DNA of 64,000 bases from Sulfomarinibacter sp963741385 (GCA_963741385.1 CAVUHO010000010.1:1178001-1242000); one strand, 5' to 3'. Positions 1 through 9,328 are shown, numbered from the stretch's first letter. A program made the numbers and translations. The notes: a model not told the origin generated them from the sequence alone.

Positions 1-190
1 CGAGATCGAGATCGACCGGACGCTGTTTCTACCGGTGGCGGTCGAGTACAACGAGGCCGACGGCGACAGTACGCGTTACGAGTTCAAGGACCTGGTGCTC
101 AACCCGGTCATCGACGCGTCCACATTCAACCTCGAACTCGGCGCCGACGTTCAACTCCGGACCATTGACGCGTCAGCCGGCGGCGGCTGA
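1..190 (+). CDS. LolA-like outer-membrane lipoprotein carrier, C-terminal end (partial)
   Basis: The reading frame is open from base 2 to the TGA at 188-190 and the 5' part lies outside the window. The last 62 residues contain the pattern DSTRYEFKDLVLNPVIDAS followed by a hydrophobic strand, which resembles the C-terminal strand of LolA/outer-membrane lipoprotein-sorting proteins. Those proteins carry lipoproteins across the periplasm from the inner to the outer membrane. The short glycine-rich tail (ASAGGG) is not part of the fold. It lies just upstream of tgt on the same strand. The assignment rests on a short C-terminal fragment, so an unrelated beta-sandwich protein is possible. Confidence 0.55.
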   Translation, partial: EIEIDRTLFLPVAVEYNEADGDSTRYEFKDLVLNPVIDASTFNLELGADVQLRTIDASAGGG

Positions 191-219
191 TCCGGGCGGC
201 CGATCCGTAGTTCCTCAAG

Positions 220-1356
220 ATGTTGGCGTTTTCGATCTTTGCTGAGGATCCGCAAAGTGCGGCACGCGCCGCCTCCTTGACCACCCCCCACGGGGTCGTG
301 AGAACCCCGGCGTTCATGCCTGTCGGCACGGCCGGCACCGTCAAGGGCCTGGCGGCCTGGGAGATCGAGCGGCTGGCGCCGGAGATGGTGCTCGCCAACA
401 CCTACCACCTGCTGCTGCGGCCCGGGGTCGAACGCATTTCCCGGCTCGGGGGTCTGCATCGGGTGATGGGTTGGGGGGGCCCGATCCTCACCGATTCCGG
501 CGGTTATCAGGTGTTTTCGCTCGCCAAGCACCGCCGTCTGGATGCCGACGGCGTGACCTTTCGCTCACACATTGACGGCAGTGAGCACCGCCTGACGCCG
601 GAAAACGTCATCGAGACGCAGACTGCGTTCGGCGTTGACGTGGCGATGGTTCTGGACGAGTGTCTGCCCTACCCCGTTGGAAGGGCGGAGGCCGAGCGTT
701 CCACCATGACCAGCGCGGCGTGGGCTCAGCGCGGCCTCGTTCGCGCCCAGGAGATTCGGTCGCGTGGCGAGAGTTGGAAGGGTGGGGTCTTCGCCATCCA
801 GCAGGGCTCACTCGATGCCGAACTCCGCCGTCGATCCAGCGACTCGTTGGCGGCTTTGGATTTTGACGGCTTTGCCATCGGCGGGCTGGCGGTCGGCGAA
901 CCCAGCGAGGCTCTGCACGACGGGGTGGCGATGGCCGCGCCCATGTTGCCGGCGGAACGCCCGCGCTACCTGATGGGAGTGGGCTATCCGGAGGACCTCC
1001 TGCACGCCATCGCCTGCGGCGTCGACCTTTTCGACTGCGTGCTCCCCACCAGGTCGGCGCGAACCGGCAAGGTCTTCACCTCACGTGGCGATTTTGCGAT
1101 CAAAAACGCCCGCTTCGCCGACGATCCCGAGCCCCTGGACCCCGATTGCGCCTGTCCAACCTGCGGGGTGTATTCGCGTGCCGTTTTGCGACACCTTTTC
1201 GTTGCCAACGAGGTCACATCGGTGGTGTTGCTCACCGTTCACAACCTCTCTTATTTTTTGAGCTTGATGCGCCGGGCGCGGGAGGCTATCATGGCGGGCC
1301 GCTATTCGCGGTTTCGCAGCGCCGTCTCAAGCGCGCGAAAACCCGAGGCAGTCTGA
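220..1356 (+). CDS. tgt: Queuine/preQ1 tRNA-guanine transglycosylase
   Basis: This 378-residue protein exchanges guanine 34 of GUN-anticodon tRNAs for preQ1 in queuosine synthesis. It has the family landmarks in order: MPVGTAGTVKGL near residue 31, TDSGGYQVFSL near 90 (substrate aspartate), the glycine loop FAIGGLAVGE, FDCVLPTRSARTG with the nucleophilic aspartate near 270, and the zinc site CACPTC followed by TVHNLS, giving three cysteines and a histidine. Length is normal for bacterial Tgt. The ATG at 220 is followed directly by TTG; no strong ribosome site precedes it. It opens the tgt-yajC-secD-secF cluster, an order common in many bacteria. Confidence 0.97.
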   Translation: MLAFSIFAEDPQSAARAASLTTPHGVVRTPAFMPVGTAGTVKGLAAWEIERLAPEMVLANTYHLLLRPGVERISRLGGLHRVMGWGGPILTDSGGYQVFSLAKHRRLDADGVTFRSHIDGSEHRLTPENVIETQTAFGVDVAMVLDECLPYPVGRAEAERSTMTSAAWAQRGLVRAQEIRSRGESWKGGVFAIQQGSLDAELRRRSSDSLAALDFDGFAIGGLAVGEPSEALHDGVAMAAPMLPAERPRYLMGVGYPEDLLHAIACGVDLFDCVLPTRSARTGKVFTSRGDFAIKNARFADDPEPLDPDCACPTCGVYSRAVLRHLFVANEVTSVVLLTVHNLSYFLSLMRRAREAIMAGRYSRFRSAVSSARKPEAV

Positions 1357-1371
1357 ACTGCGAGGTGATTC

Positions 1372-1677
1372 ATGGAAAGTGCAGCTGGGGGGGGTGGTCC
1401 CCTGTCGATGATGGTGATGTTCGCCCTGATCTTCGGGGTCTTCTACTTCCTCGTCATCATGCCGGCAAAGAAACAGCAGAAAAAGAAGGAAGCGATGATT
1501 GCCGCTCTCAAAAAGGGCGACAAGGTGGTGACCTCGGGCGGGATCTTCGGCACCATTGCCGCCGTCGAGGAGGGCACTTTGTTGCTCAAGATCTCTGAGA
1601 ACACCAAGATCAGGATCACCAAGAGCGCGGTCAGCGGACCGGTGGCCACGGACGGCTCGCCGTCCGAGCCGGTGTGA
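1372..1677 (+). CDS. yajC: Sec translocase accessory subunit YajC
   Basis: This 101-residue inner-membrane protein has one N-terminal transmembrane helix (MMVMFALIFGVFYFLVIM), a basic stretch KKQQKKKEAM, then the small beta domain with KKGDKVVTSGGIFGTI, the YajC signature. YajC associates with SecDF and YidC in the holo-translocon. A GAGGTGA ribosome site sits about 6 bases before the ATG. It lies 15 bases after tgt and 13 before secD, so co-transcription is likely. Confidence 0.96.
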   Translation: MESAAGGGGPLSMMVMFALIFGVFYFLVIMPAKKQQKKKEAMIAALKKGDKVVTSGGIFGTIAAVEEGTLLLKISENTKIRITKSAVSGPVATDGSPSEPV

Positions 1678-1690
1678 AGCGGAGGCGAAC

Positions 1691-3256
1691 GTGGACAAAA
1701 AGATCCTGTGGCGCGTCGTATTGATTATGGTCGTGGTTGGGCTCAGCCTGTGGTCGCTGTACCCGCCGCAAGAGAAGATCCACTATGGGCTCGACCTGTC
1801 GGGCGGCATCCACCTGGTGCTGCAGGTGCAGACCGATGACGCCATCAAGGCCGAGCTCGACGATTCCGCCCAACGGCTTGTGAGCCGCGCCCGGGAAGAG
1901 GGCGTTGAGCTGACCCAGGGCGAATCGAACATCAAAGAACTGAGCTTCACGGTCAACGTGCCGGCGACCACCGACAGCGTCAAGCTGCGCGGAATCGCGG
2001 ACAACTGGGTGCCGGGCTACACCGCGCAACCCGGAGCCGGCGTGTGGACCTTCGAGCTGCCGCCCAACATGGACCGCACGGTGCGCGACATGGCGGTGCG
2101 CTCGTCGCTGGAAACCATCTGGAACCGGGTCGACCAGTTCGGCGTCGCCGAACCGGTCATCCAGCGCCAGGGCATCGACAGCGACCGCATCCTGGTCCAG
2201 CTGCCCGGCGTCGACGACCCCGCCCGCGTCAAGGACCTGATCTCCTCGACTGCCTTCCTCGAGTTCCAGGAAGTTGTCGGCGGCCCGCTGCCCGACCGGC
2301 AGAGTTTGCTCTCAGCAATCGGCGGCAGTGTGCCGTCTGACTCCGAGATCACTCCGGGCGACCGTGAGGGTCTCGATGGTGCGGTCATAGGCACCGATTT
2401 CTACCTCTTGAAGAAGGCGGCCATCATCTCCGGGCAGGAGCTGCGATCGGCGCGTCGCAGCCAGGACCAGTACGGCCAGCCGGTGGTCAATTTCGCGACC
2501 CAACCTCACGCCGCCGACAAATTCGGTCAGTACACCGGGTCCCACATCGGCACCCGGATGGCCATCGTTCTCGACAACCGGGTGATCTCGGCGCCGGTGA
2601 TCGAGTCGCGGATCCCCGGCGAAGGCCGCATCACCGGCAACTTCACGATCGAGGAGTCCGAGGACCTCGCCCTCAAGCTGCGGGCCGGCGCGCTGCCCGC
2701 CACCATCACCTACCTCGAGGAGCGCACGGTGGGACCGTCGTTGGGCCGCGATTCGGTGGTGCGCGGGGTGCGTGCTGCTGTGGCAGGCCTGCTGGTCGTC
2801 ATGCTCTTCATGCTCGTCTACTACCGTATGTCGGGCCTCAACGCGAACGTCGCGTTGATCCTGAACATCATCATCCTCCTCGGCGCCATGGCGTATTTCG
2901 GCGCCACGCTCACCCTGCCGGGAATCGCGGGTGTGATCCTCACCATCGGCATGGCGGTGGATGCCAACGTGTTGATCTTCGAGCGCATCCGCGAGGAGCT
3001 TCAGGTCGGGAAGACCGTGCGCGCGGCCATCGACACCGGTTTCGCGCGCGCCTTCGGCACCATCCTCGATGCGAATCTGACCACGCTCATCGCCGCCCTC
3101 TTCCTGTTCAACTTCGGAACCGGGCCGGTCAAGGGGTTTGCCGTGACGCTTTCGATCGGCATCCTGGCGAGCGTTTTCACGGCCGTATTCGTCTCGCGAA
3201 CCCTGTACATGATCGCGATGGCCGGTCGTGAACGGGTCGAATCGCTGAGCATCTGA
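1691..3256 (+). CDS. secD: Protein translocase subunit SecD
   Basis: I place the start at GTG 1691 because GGAGG lies five bases upstream and the frame further upstream overlaps yajC without homology. The 521-residue protein has an N-terminal membrane helix, the YGLDLSGGIHLVLQV motif after TM1, a large periplasmic P1 domain, and five C-terminal helices with the conserved GMAVDANVLIFERIREE segment. SecD with SecF uses the proton-motive force to pull preproteins out of the SecYEG channel. It is followed directly by secF. Confidence 0.97.
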   Translation: MDKKILWRVVLIMVVVGLSLWSLYPPQEKIHYGLDLSGGIHLVLQVQTDDAIKAELDDSAQRLVSRAREEGVELTQGESNIKELSFTVNVPATTDSVKLRGIADNWVPGYTAQPGAGVWTFELPPNMDRTVRDMAVRSSLETIWNRVDQFGVAEPVIQRQGIDSDRILVQLPGVDDPARVKDLISSTAFLEFQEVVGGPLPDRQSLLSAIGGSVPSDSEITPGDREGLDGAVIGTDFYLLKKAAIISGQELRSARRSQDQYGQPVVNFATQPHAADKFGQYTGSHIGTRMAIVLDNRVISAPVIESRIPGEGRITGNFTIEESEDLALKLRAGALPATITYLEERTVGPSLGRDSVVRGVRAAVAGLLVVMLFMLVYYRMSGLNANVALILNIIILLGAMAYFGATLTLPGIAGVILTIGMAVDANVLIFERIREELQVGKTVRAAIDTGFARAFGTILDANLTTLIAALFLFNFGTGPVKGFAVTLSIGILASVFTAVFVSRTLYMIAMAGRERVESLSI

Positions 3257-3268
3257 TTGGAAACAACC

Positions 3269-4447
3269 ATGCGAATTATCGGTGATACCAACTTCCCGTT
3301 CCTCTCCTACCGGCGGATCGCCATCGCGATCTCGATGCTGTTCATCGTCGCCGGTCTGTCCTATGAATTCCTCGGCCACGGCCTCAACCTCGGCATCGAC
3401 TTCGTCGGCGGCACCCAGGTCACCGTCAAGTTCAAAGAGAAACCCGATCTCGGGGAGCTCAGGTCGGCGATCGGCCAGCTCACCGGCGGCTCACCGTCAA
3501 TCCAGCGCTTCGACGAGGCCGAAAAGCACGAGATCCTGATCCGGGTGGAGAACCCGGGGGGTGAGGAAGGCGATTTCACGAGCCCGATCCTCGATCTCCT
3601 GCGGGTGAAGTTCAACTCGAGCCTCGGCGACCGGTTCGATCTCAACACCCGGGGTTCCGCGGCCCTCCTCGAACTCCTCGTGACCGCCGATCCGGACGGC
3701 GTCGGTGGCGACGTCGATGGGCGTGGGGCCTACTACGAGCCGATGGCGGAGGCGGTTCTCGACTACCGCCAGGAGAACGGGATCTTCACCTCCATCGCCG
3801 ATCTCGATGCGGTCGCCGGGTTGAGCGACCCGGCCCGGGCCTACCTCCAGGAGACGACAGCGGTCGGGGCTTTCTCCCTGCTCGGGGCCGAGAACGTCGG
3901 CCCCGCCGTGGGCAAGGACCTGCAGCGGAAGGCGCAGCTGGCGATCATCTTCTCGATCCTCGGCATGCTGATCTACATCTGGATCCGTTTCCAGCTGCCG
4001 TACAGCGTCGGCGCGGTGGTCGCGCTCATCCACGACGTGATCATCACCCTGACGGCGCTCGCCGTGACGCAGCGGGAGTTCAACCTGCCGACCGTTGCGG
4101 CTCTCCTGACCCTGGTCGGCTATTCGGTCAACGACACGGTGGTGATCTTCGACCGGGTGCGCGAGAATCTGCGCCTGCAACGGGGTGAGGATCTCGAGAA
4201 GATCATGGACGCCTCGATCAACCAGACCCTGTCGCGGACCATCATCACCTCCGGCACGACACTGATGGTGGTCATCAGCCTCTTTATCTTCGGCGGCGAC
4301 GTCATCAGCACCTTCGCCTTCGTGCTGCTCGTGGGCATCATCGTCGGCACGTACTCGACGGTTTTCATCGCCTCGCCGGTGGCTCTGTGGATGAACAAGG
4401 TGTTGGTGAGCCGCCGCGAACGGCGCCGCGCCTCCGGAAAACGCTGA
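3269..4447 (+). CDS. secF: Protein translocase subunit SecF with inserted helix-hairpin-helix-like segment
   Basis: The ATG at 3269 gives 392 residues; a TTG at 3257 is an alternative. Standard SecF parts are present: TM1, GIDFVGGTQVTVKF, then VGPAVGKDLQRKAQLA leading into five helices with GYSVNDTVVIFDRVREN. The protein is longer than a classical SecF because the periplasmic domain carries about 75 extra residues (bases about 3635-3857). Within them, FDLNTRGSAALLELL, AEAVLDYRQENGIFTSIADL and DAVAGLS follow the pattern of ComEA/type II secretion K helix-hairpin-helix segments. Such segments bind DNA or protein; the role here is unknown. It is the last gene of the tgt cluster. Confidence 0.95.
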   Translation: MRIIGDTNFPFLSYRRIAIAISMLFIVAGLSYEFLGHGLNLGIDFVGGTQVTVKFKEKPDLGELRSAIGQLTGGSPSIQRFDEAEKHEILIRVENPGGEEGDFTSPILDLLRVKFNSSLGDRFDLNTRGSAALLELLVTADPDGVGGDVDGRGAYYEPMAEAVLDYRQENGIFTSIADLDAVAGLSDPARAYLQETTAVGAFSLLGAENVGPAVGKDLQRKAQLAIIFSILGMLIYIWIRFQLPYSVGAVVALIHDVIITLTALAVTQREFNLPTVAALLTLVGYSVNDTVVIFDRVRENLRLQRGEDLEKIMDASINQTLSRTIITSGTTLMVVISLFIFGGDVISTFAFVLLVGIIVGTYSTVFIASPVALWMNKVLVSRRERRRASGKR

Positions 4448-4450
4448 CAG

Positions 4451-4656
4451 AATTTCGGATTTCGGAATTCGGATTTCGGATTTCGAATGTGCCCCCGCTC
4501 GCGCGGGGGCTTCGCCGCATGGTTCGACGGCGTATTTCCGCGCGACGACTGCTGAACTCGGCGCGGCCGCAATTGCCTTCAACCTTAGCATTCCCAGTGA
4601 AATGGGGCGAGGTTGGGCGGCAAAATCCGAAATCCGAAATCCGAAATCCGAATTTC
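4451..4656. repeat. Inverted pair of (ATTTCGG)n heptamer arrays around a GC hairpin
   Basis: Directly after secF, 4451-4486 holds about five copies of a 7-bp unit ATTTCGG. The complementary unit (AATCCGA) is repeated at 4622-4656, so the two arrays can pair over a spacer of about 135 bases. The spacer contains a hairpin at 4490-4509 with 8-bp arms GCCCCCGC/GCGGGGGC. No coding potential is evident in 4448-4758 apart from this element. The same heptamer occurs at eight other places in the window. Confidence 0.85.
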
Positions 4657-4758
4657 CCCTGAACCGGCATTCCGCAACTCCTGCCGTCTCGGCATCTGTA
4701 AAGGCCACCGCCGTTCTCGTCGGCCCGTTTCCTTGACCCCGACAGATAGAATAGATGG

Positions 4759-6957
4759 ATGGTCGCGGATTCTGCCCCGTCGAGGATACGTATTGAGGAC
4801 ATCCTCAACCGGATGGAGCGCTATCGACCGGATCTCGACGAGGACCTGATCCGCCACGCCTACGTCTTCGCGGCCAACCGGCACCAGGGTCAGATCCGCC
4901 GGTCCGGCGAACCCTACTTCACCCACCCGCTGGCCGTGGCCTGGATCCTGGCCGACATGGAGCTCGACGAGGAGACGGTGTCCGCGGGTCTCCTTCACGA
5001 TCTGCTCGAAGACACGGAAACCACCGTCGACGAGATCGGCGAGGAGTTCGGGCCCGAGGTGACGCGGTTGGTGGCGGCGCTGACCAAGATGGCGGACTTC
5101 GAAAGCTCGTATTCGAGCCGCGAGGCGAAAGAGGCGGAGAACTTCCGCCGCCTGCTGCTGGCCTCGATGGACGACGTCAGGGTCATTCTCGTCAAGCTTG
5201 CCGACCGGCTGCACAATATGCGAACGCTGGGGTTTCTTCGGCGCGACCGCCAGGTGGCGATAGCCCGGGAAACGCTCGAGATCTTCGCTCCGATTGCCAA
5301 CCGGTTGGGCATCGGCAGCATCAAGACCGAGATGGAGGATCTGTGCTTTCGCTTCCTCCACCCCAGCGAGGCTGAAAAGCTCGATCAGGAGATCGAGGAA
5401 CGGAAGGAGGCGGCTGCCCGCTGGTTTGCAGAGATCCAGGGCGTTCTCGAGGGCCTGCTCGAACACAACGGTATCCAGGGCAGCGTCCAGGGCCGGATCA
5501 AGCACCTCTACTCCATTTTCGAAAAGCTCAAACGCCAGGGCGTCGACATCGCCAACGTGTTCGACTTCCTCGCCTTTCGAATCATCGTTTCATCCGTCGC
5601 GGATTGCTACGCCACGCTTGGCCTGATCCACCAGCGGTGGCCGCCGGTCCCGGGCCGGCTCAAGGACCACCTCGCCATCCCCAAGCCCAACGCCTACCAG
5701 TCGCTTCACACGACGGTGGTCGGTCCCGAGGGGCACCCGTTCGAAATCCAGATCCGCACCGAGGACATGCACAAGATCGCCGAGTACGGCATCGCGGCGC
5801 ACTGGAGCTATAAAGAGAAGGGCTCGCACGCGCCGGTGGAGGATTCCCGGGTGGCCTGGTTGAGGGCGCTCCTCGACAACTCCGAAGGCTCCTCCCCGCG
5901 GGAGTTCCTCGACTCGCTCAAGGTCGATCTCTACCCGGACGAGGTGTACTGCTTTACCCCCCGCGGCGACGTCTTCTCCTTTCCCCGCGGCGCCACCGTC
6001 CTCGACTTCGCCTACCGGATCCACAGCCGGATCGGCGAGACCTGCGTCGGCGGCCGCATCAACGGGAAATGGGTGCCGCTGAAAACCGAGATAAAAAACG
6101 GCAACATCGTCGAGATCACCACCTCGAATCGGCAGCAACCCCACCACGACTGGCTCTCGATCGTCGCCACCAATCGCGCGCGTTCCAGGATCCGCGCCTG
6201 GCTGAAACGCGAGGAGAAAGAACGCGCGGTGGAGGTCGGCCGCAAACTCCTGGACAGGGAGTTGCACAAGATCGGCAGTTCCCTGCGCCAGATCTCCGGC
6301 GGCGCCGAATTCGCCGCGATTCTGCAGGGGAACGGTCTGTCGAAGGAAGAGGACCTTTTGGCCGCCATCGGCTTCGGAAGAACACCCGTGTCGGCCGTGA
6401 CCGGTCCGCTGCGGCAGGAAGGCAGCGGCGACGGCGATGCGCCCGCCGACGTCCGGACCCGCACCGCACCGCCGCCCGCCGGGGGGCATGCTCTCGAGGT
6501 CACCGGGGACTCCGATTTTCTGGTCTATCTGGCCAAGTGCTGCAAGCCCCTCCCGGGTGAAGAAATCGTCGGTTTTGTCACCCGCGGGAAGGGGGTGGCG
6601 GTGCACGCGCGAGCCTGCCCGAACGTTCGCAATCTCCTCTACCACCCGGAGAGGGAAATCGAGGTCCGGTGGGCGCCCAGCCAATCGAGCGCCAGCGCAC
6701 CGACATCGCAGGTTGACGTGGACATGGCCTTTGACGACCGTTCCGGCATGCTGGCCTCGATATCGCAGGCCATTTCCTCGGAGGGCAGCGACATCCTCAA
6801 TTGCCAACTCCGTTCTGAACCGAACGAAACCGGATTTGCGGCTCTCACCATCCTGGTGCGGGACGCGGCACAGCTGTCGCGAATTCTGGCCCGGCTGCAG
6901 ACACTCAAAGGAATGTCACGCGTGGAACGGCGCGGCTCGACGAGGGTCGGAGCGTGA
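4759..6957 (+). CDS. Bifunctional (p)ppGpp synthetase/hydrolase (RelA/SpoT family)
   Basis: The 732-residue protein has the full long-RSH layout. An HD hydrolase domain contains the HD pair at residues 80-81 (GLLHDLLEDTE). The synthetase domain follows, with GRIKHLYSIFEKL, VFDFLAFRIIV and the downstream NAYQSLHTTVVGP and FEIQIRT segments. A TGS domain begins at DEVYCFTPRGDVFSFP, then a zinc-finger/linker with KCCKPLPGEEIVGFVTRG, and a C-terminal ACT domain from about 655. Intact HD and synthetase motifs suggest both making and degrading the stringent alarmone. It stands alone between the repeat element and rpmB. The ATG at 4759 is chosen; an ATG at 4755 is out of frame. Confidence 0.96.
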   Translation: MVADSAPSRIRIEDILNRMERYRPDLDEDLIRHAYVFAANRHQGQIRRSGEPYFTHPLAVAWILADMELDEETVSAGLLHDLLEDTETTVDEIGEEFGPEVTRLVAALTKMADFESSYSSREAKEAENFRRLLLASMDDVRVILVKLADRLHNMRTLGFLRRDRQVAIARETLEIFAPIANRLGIGSIKTEMEDLCFRFLHPSEAEKLDQEIEERKEAAARWFAEIQGVLEGLLEHNGIQGSVQGRIKHLYSIFEKLKRQGVDIANVFDFLAFRIIVSSVADCYATLGLIHQRWPPVPGRLKDHLAIPKPNAYQSLHTTVVGPEGHPFEIQIRTEDMHKIAEYGIAAHWSYKEKGSHAPVEDSRVAWLRALLDNSEGSSPREFLDSLKVDLYPDEVYCFTPRGDVFSFPRGATVLDFAYRIHSRIGETCVGGRINGKWVPLKTEIKNGNIVEITTSNRQQPHHDWLSIVATNRARSRIRAWLKREEKERAVEVGRKLLDRELHKIGSSLRQISGGAEFAAILQGNGLSKEEDLLAAIGFGRTPVSAVTGPLRQEGSGDGDAPADVRTRTAPPPAGGHALEVTGDSDFLVYLAKCCKPLPGEEIVGFVTRGKGVAVHARACPNVRNLLYHPEREIEVRWAPSQSSASAPTSQVDVDMAFDDRSGMLASISQAISSEGSDILNCQLRSEPNETGFAALTILVRDAAQLSRILARLQTLKGMSRVERRGSTRVGA

Positions 6958-7013
6958 ACGGGCCGGGTGTCCGCCCATTCAACCCACAGCGGAAAGCTGG
7001 TGAGAAATGCGGG

Positions 7014-7211
7014 CTAGATTCGCGGCGCTTTTGCAACCTTACCCGAGCGGATGCACCGGGTACACACTCTGACGTACTTCGGCCGTCCGTCGATCATCGC
7101 ACGCACCCGCTGGAGGTTTGGCAGCCAGCGCCGTTTCGTCACGTTGTGAGCGTGGGAGACATTACTGCCGGCCATCGGCCCCTTGCCGCAGATTTCACAT
7201 CGCTGCGCCAT
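7014..7211 (-). CDS. rpmB: 50S ribosomal protein L28
   Basis: This 65-residue basic protein begins MAQRCEICGKGPMAGSNVSH and has the typical RRWLPNLQRVR core. Two CxxC pairs (CEIC and CTRC) indicate the zinc-binding form of L28. A strong ribosome site GAAGGAG precedes the ATG and a good sigma-70 type promoter lies 40-70 bases upstream. It is a single gene facing rsh, tail to tail, with 56 bases between the two stops. Confidence 0.97.
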   Translation of the reverse strand: MAQRCEICGKGPMAGSNVSHAHNVTKRRWLPNLQRVRAMIDGRPKYVRVCTRCIRSGKVAKAPRI

Positions 7212-7251
7212 ATCAGAACTCCTTCTCGAGATCCCCGCATGGGGGTGAAAT

Positions 7252-7280
7252 TAAATAGCACAAGCGGTCCCGATTATCAA
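7252..7280 (-). promoter_or_regulatory. Sigma-70 type promoter of rpmB
   Basis: Read on the minus strand, TTGATA (7275-7280) is followed by 17 bases and then TATTTA (7252-7257), both close to consensus and about 40 bases from the rpmB start. The rest of the gap 7281-7644 is AT-richer than its surroundings. A weak TTGACC with a poor -10 near 7557-7585 might serve pilM. I see no other feature there. Confidence 0.6.
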
Positions 7281-7644
7281 GTGTTGGCCGGGGATTGCGG
7301 TCCGATTTTTCTGCGATACAGGGACCGAAATCTATGCGGGGCCGCAAAAAGAACAGAAAAAATATTCACCGAAAAAAAGAATGGTTCGAACAAAATTACG
7401 ACGTCTGCAATGAAAAATGATACGCTAATTGGAGCGCATGGGCCGGCCAGTGAATCGAATAATCGCGGCCCAGTCGACGAGGCGGGTTTTTGAATAAATC
7501 AGAAAACGTTGTGCGACCGGAGTTGATGCGTCGAATCGTTATTGTGATCCCTGTTCTTGACCTATGAGGAGGCCTTTGGTAGCCTCAAAGTAGAGGGGTT
7601 TATGGTCCTGTCCAGAAAAACTTCTGCGATCTAAGGTGTAAGCC

Positions 7645-8694
7645 GTGTTTGGAAAACCCAAAAAGCAAGTCGTCGGTTGTGACGTCGGTTCATCAGCGAT
7701 TAAGATCGTCGAGTTGAAGCCGTTGAAAAACGGAGAATTTCAGCTCCTCCACGCTGCGATCGCCGACCTCTCGCCGGAGGCGATTGTCGACGGCGCGATC
7801 ATGGATTCGTCACTCGTTGTCGAGGCATTGTCTCGATTGATTGCCGAAAACAACATCAAGAATTCCAATTTCGGCGGCTCATTGTCCGGGCATTCCGTGA
7901 TCATCAAAAAGATTCAGCTGCCATCGATGACCGACGCCGAACTCGCCGAGTCGATTCAGTGGGAGGCCGAGCAGTACATTCCTTTCGACATCAACGACGT
8001 CAATCTCGACTATGTGGTTTTAGAGTCCGATGCCGGCGACACCATGGACGTGCTGCTGGTGGCGGTCAAAAAGGACCGGATCGCTGATTACACCTCGGTG
8101 ATCGTCCAGGCGGGCCGGGAACCGGTGTTGGTCGATGTTGACGTGTTCGCCCTGCAGAACGCCTACGAGGCGAACTACGATTCGCAACAGGAGACAATTG
8201 CGCTGGTCAACGTCGGCGCGTCGGTGATGAATATCAACGTGCTCTACCACGGGGTCTCGATCTTCTGGCGCGATGTTGCCTTCGGCGGCAACCAGTACAC
8301 CGAGGCGATCCAGCGCGAGCTGAGCCTGTCGCGGGACGACGCGGAGCGGCTCAAGCTCGGCGAGCGGGTGGGCGAGAACACGTTGCAACAGGTCTTGAGC
8401 GTACTCAACAGCGTGTCGGAGGACCTGACCGCGGAACTCCAGAAGACCATCGATTTCTTTGTCGCCACGTCGTCGGTAGATCACCTGGATCGGGTGGTCC
8501 TCGCGGGTGGGAGCGCACAGGTGGTCAACCTCGACGAGGTCATCCGTGAAAGATTCCAGGTCGCTGTCGAGGTCATGAACCCATTCCGGAACATCCGGTA
8601 CAGCGAGTCCGACTTTGATCCGGAGTGGATCAACAAGCATGCTCCGGCGATGGCGGTGGCGGTGGGCCTCGCGGTACGCAAGGTCGGAGAATGA
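7645..8694 (+). CDS. pilM: Type IV pilus assembly protein PilM
   Basis: The 349-residue protein starts at GTG 7645 and has the actin-like fold signatures of PilM: VVGCDVGSSAIKIVEL at the N-terminus (phosphate-1 loop), IQLPSMTDAELAESI, and a second nucleotide-binding motif RVVLAGGSAQVVNLDEV. Cytoplasmic PilM binds the N-terminal tail of PilN and links the pilus motor to the inner-membrane platform. It is the first gene of pilMNOPQ, four bases before pilN. Confidence 0.95.
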   Translation: MFGKPKKQVVGCDVGSSAIKIVELKPLKNGEFQLLHAAIADLSPEAIVDGAIMDSSLVVEALSRLIAENNIKNSNFGGSLSGHSVIIKKIQLPSMTDAELAESIQWEAEQYIPFDINDVNLDYVVLESDAGDTMDVLLVAVKKDRIADYTSVIVQAGREPVLVDVDVFALQNAYEANYDSQQETIALVNVGASVMNINVLYHGVSIFWRDVAFGGNQYTEAIQRELSLSRDDAERLKLGERVGENTLQQVLSVLNSVSEDLTAELQKTIDFFVATSSVDHLDRVVLAGGSAQVVNLDEVIRERFQVAVEVMNPFRNIRYSESDFDPEWINKHAPAMAVAVGLAVRKVGE

Positions 8695-8698
8695 CGCA

Positions 8699-9313
8699 AT
8701 GATCAAGATCAATCTGGTTGCTGAAACTCCGGCGGCAGCGGCGACACAGGCTTCGCGGCCCCAGTTTTCGTTGGGAGCGAAACAGGGCGATATCATCCTG
8801 CTCATCGTCCTCGCGATGGCCTGTATCGTGGTCGGCACCCAGTGGTATCTCCTGACCAGCAAGAGGGCCGAACTCCGGCAGGTCGAGCAGGACAGGCGCC
8901 GCGAACGGGATGAGCTCCTGCAGTACATCAAGAAGGTCGAAGAGTTGGAAGCAAAGCGCGAGTCGTTGCGTCAAAAAATCGAGGTCATCGAGGAGCTCAA
9001 GCGGAACCAGCGCGGCCCGGTCAAGATCATGGACGAGGTCTCGCGGGCGCTGCCGGAACTGGCATGGCTCACCAAACTCTCGTTGAAGGACAATGAACTC
9101 GTCCTTGACGGCACCGCGATGGACGAGAACGCGGTCGCGAACTTCATCGCCAATCTCGACGCGTCACCGTACTTTGAAGAGCCGGAGCTGAAAAACCTGA
9201 ACCGCTCGCGGGGTGACACCTTCGACTTCTCGCTGCGGTGCATCTTCAATATTTCGCCGCCCGAAATCCAGGCGGCGGAGGGCGCACAGGCCGCGGCGGC
9301 CGGGACGAGATGA
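8699..9313 (+). CDS. pilN: Type IV pilus assembly protein PilN
   Basis: I start at ATG 8699 because MIKINLVAETP matches the PilN consensus (IKINLL), which docks on PilM, and the upstream frame only overlaps pilM. The 204-residue protein has this cytoplasmic tail, one transmembrane helix (residues about 27-47), a coiled coil rich in Glu/Arg/Lys and a periplasmic ferredoxin-like domain. PilN pairs with PilO to form the inner-membrane alignment complex. Confidence 0.94.
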   Translation: MIKINLVAETPAAAATQASRPQFSLGAKQGDIILLIVLAMACIVVGTQWYLLTSKRAELRQVEQDRRRERDELLQYIKKVEELEAKRESLRQKIEVIEELKRNQRGPVKIMDEVSRALPELAWLTKLSLKDNELVLDGTAMDENAVANFIANLDASPYFEEPELKNLNRSRGDTFDFSLRCIFNISPPEIQAAEGAQAAAAGTR

Positions 9314-9328
9314 CGGGGGGCTGAGGCG

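Noticed and set aside
3497..4708. Long minus-strand frame opposite secF
   Set aside because: It is the usual high-GC mirror of a real gene; it runs into the heptamer repeat and has acidic/histidine-rich nonsense sequence.
6954..7493. Plus-strand frame of 179 codons across rpmB
   Set aside because: It lies opposite the clear L28 gene, whose sequence, promoter and ribosome site are convincing.
7557..7590. Promoter of pilM
   Set aside because: TTGACC has a possible 17-base spacing, but the -10 (TAGCCT) is too poor to call.
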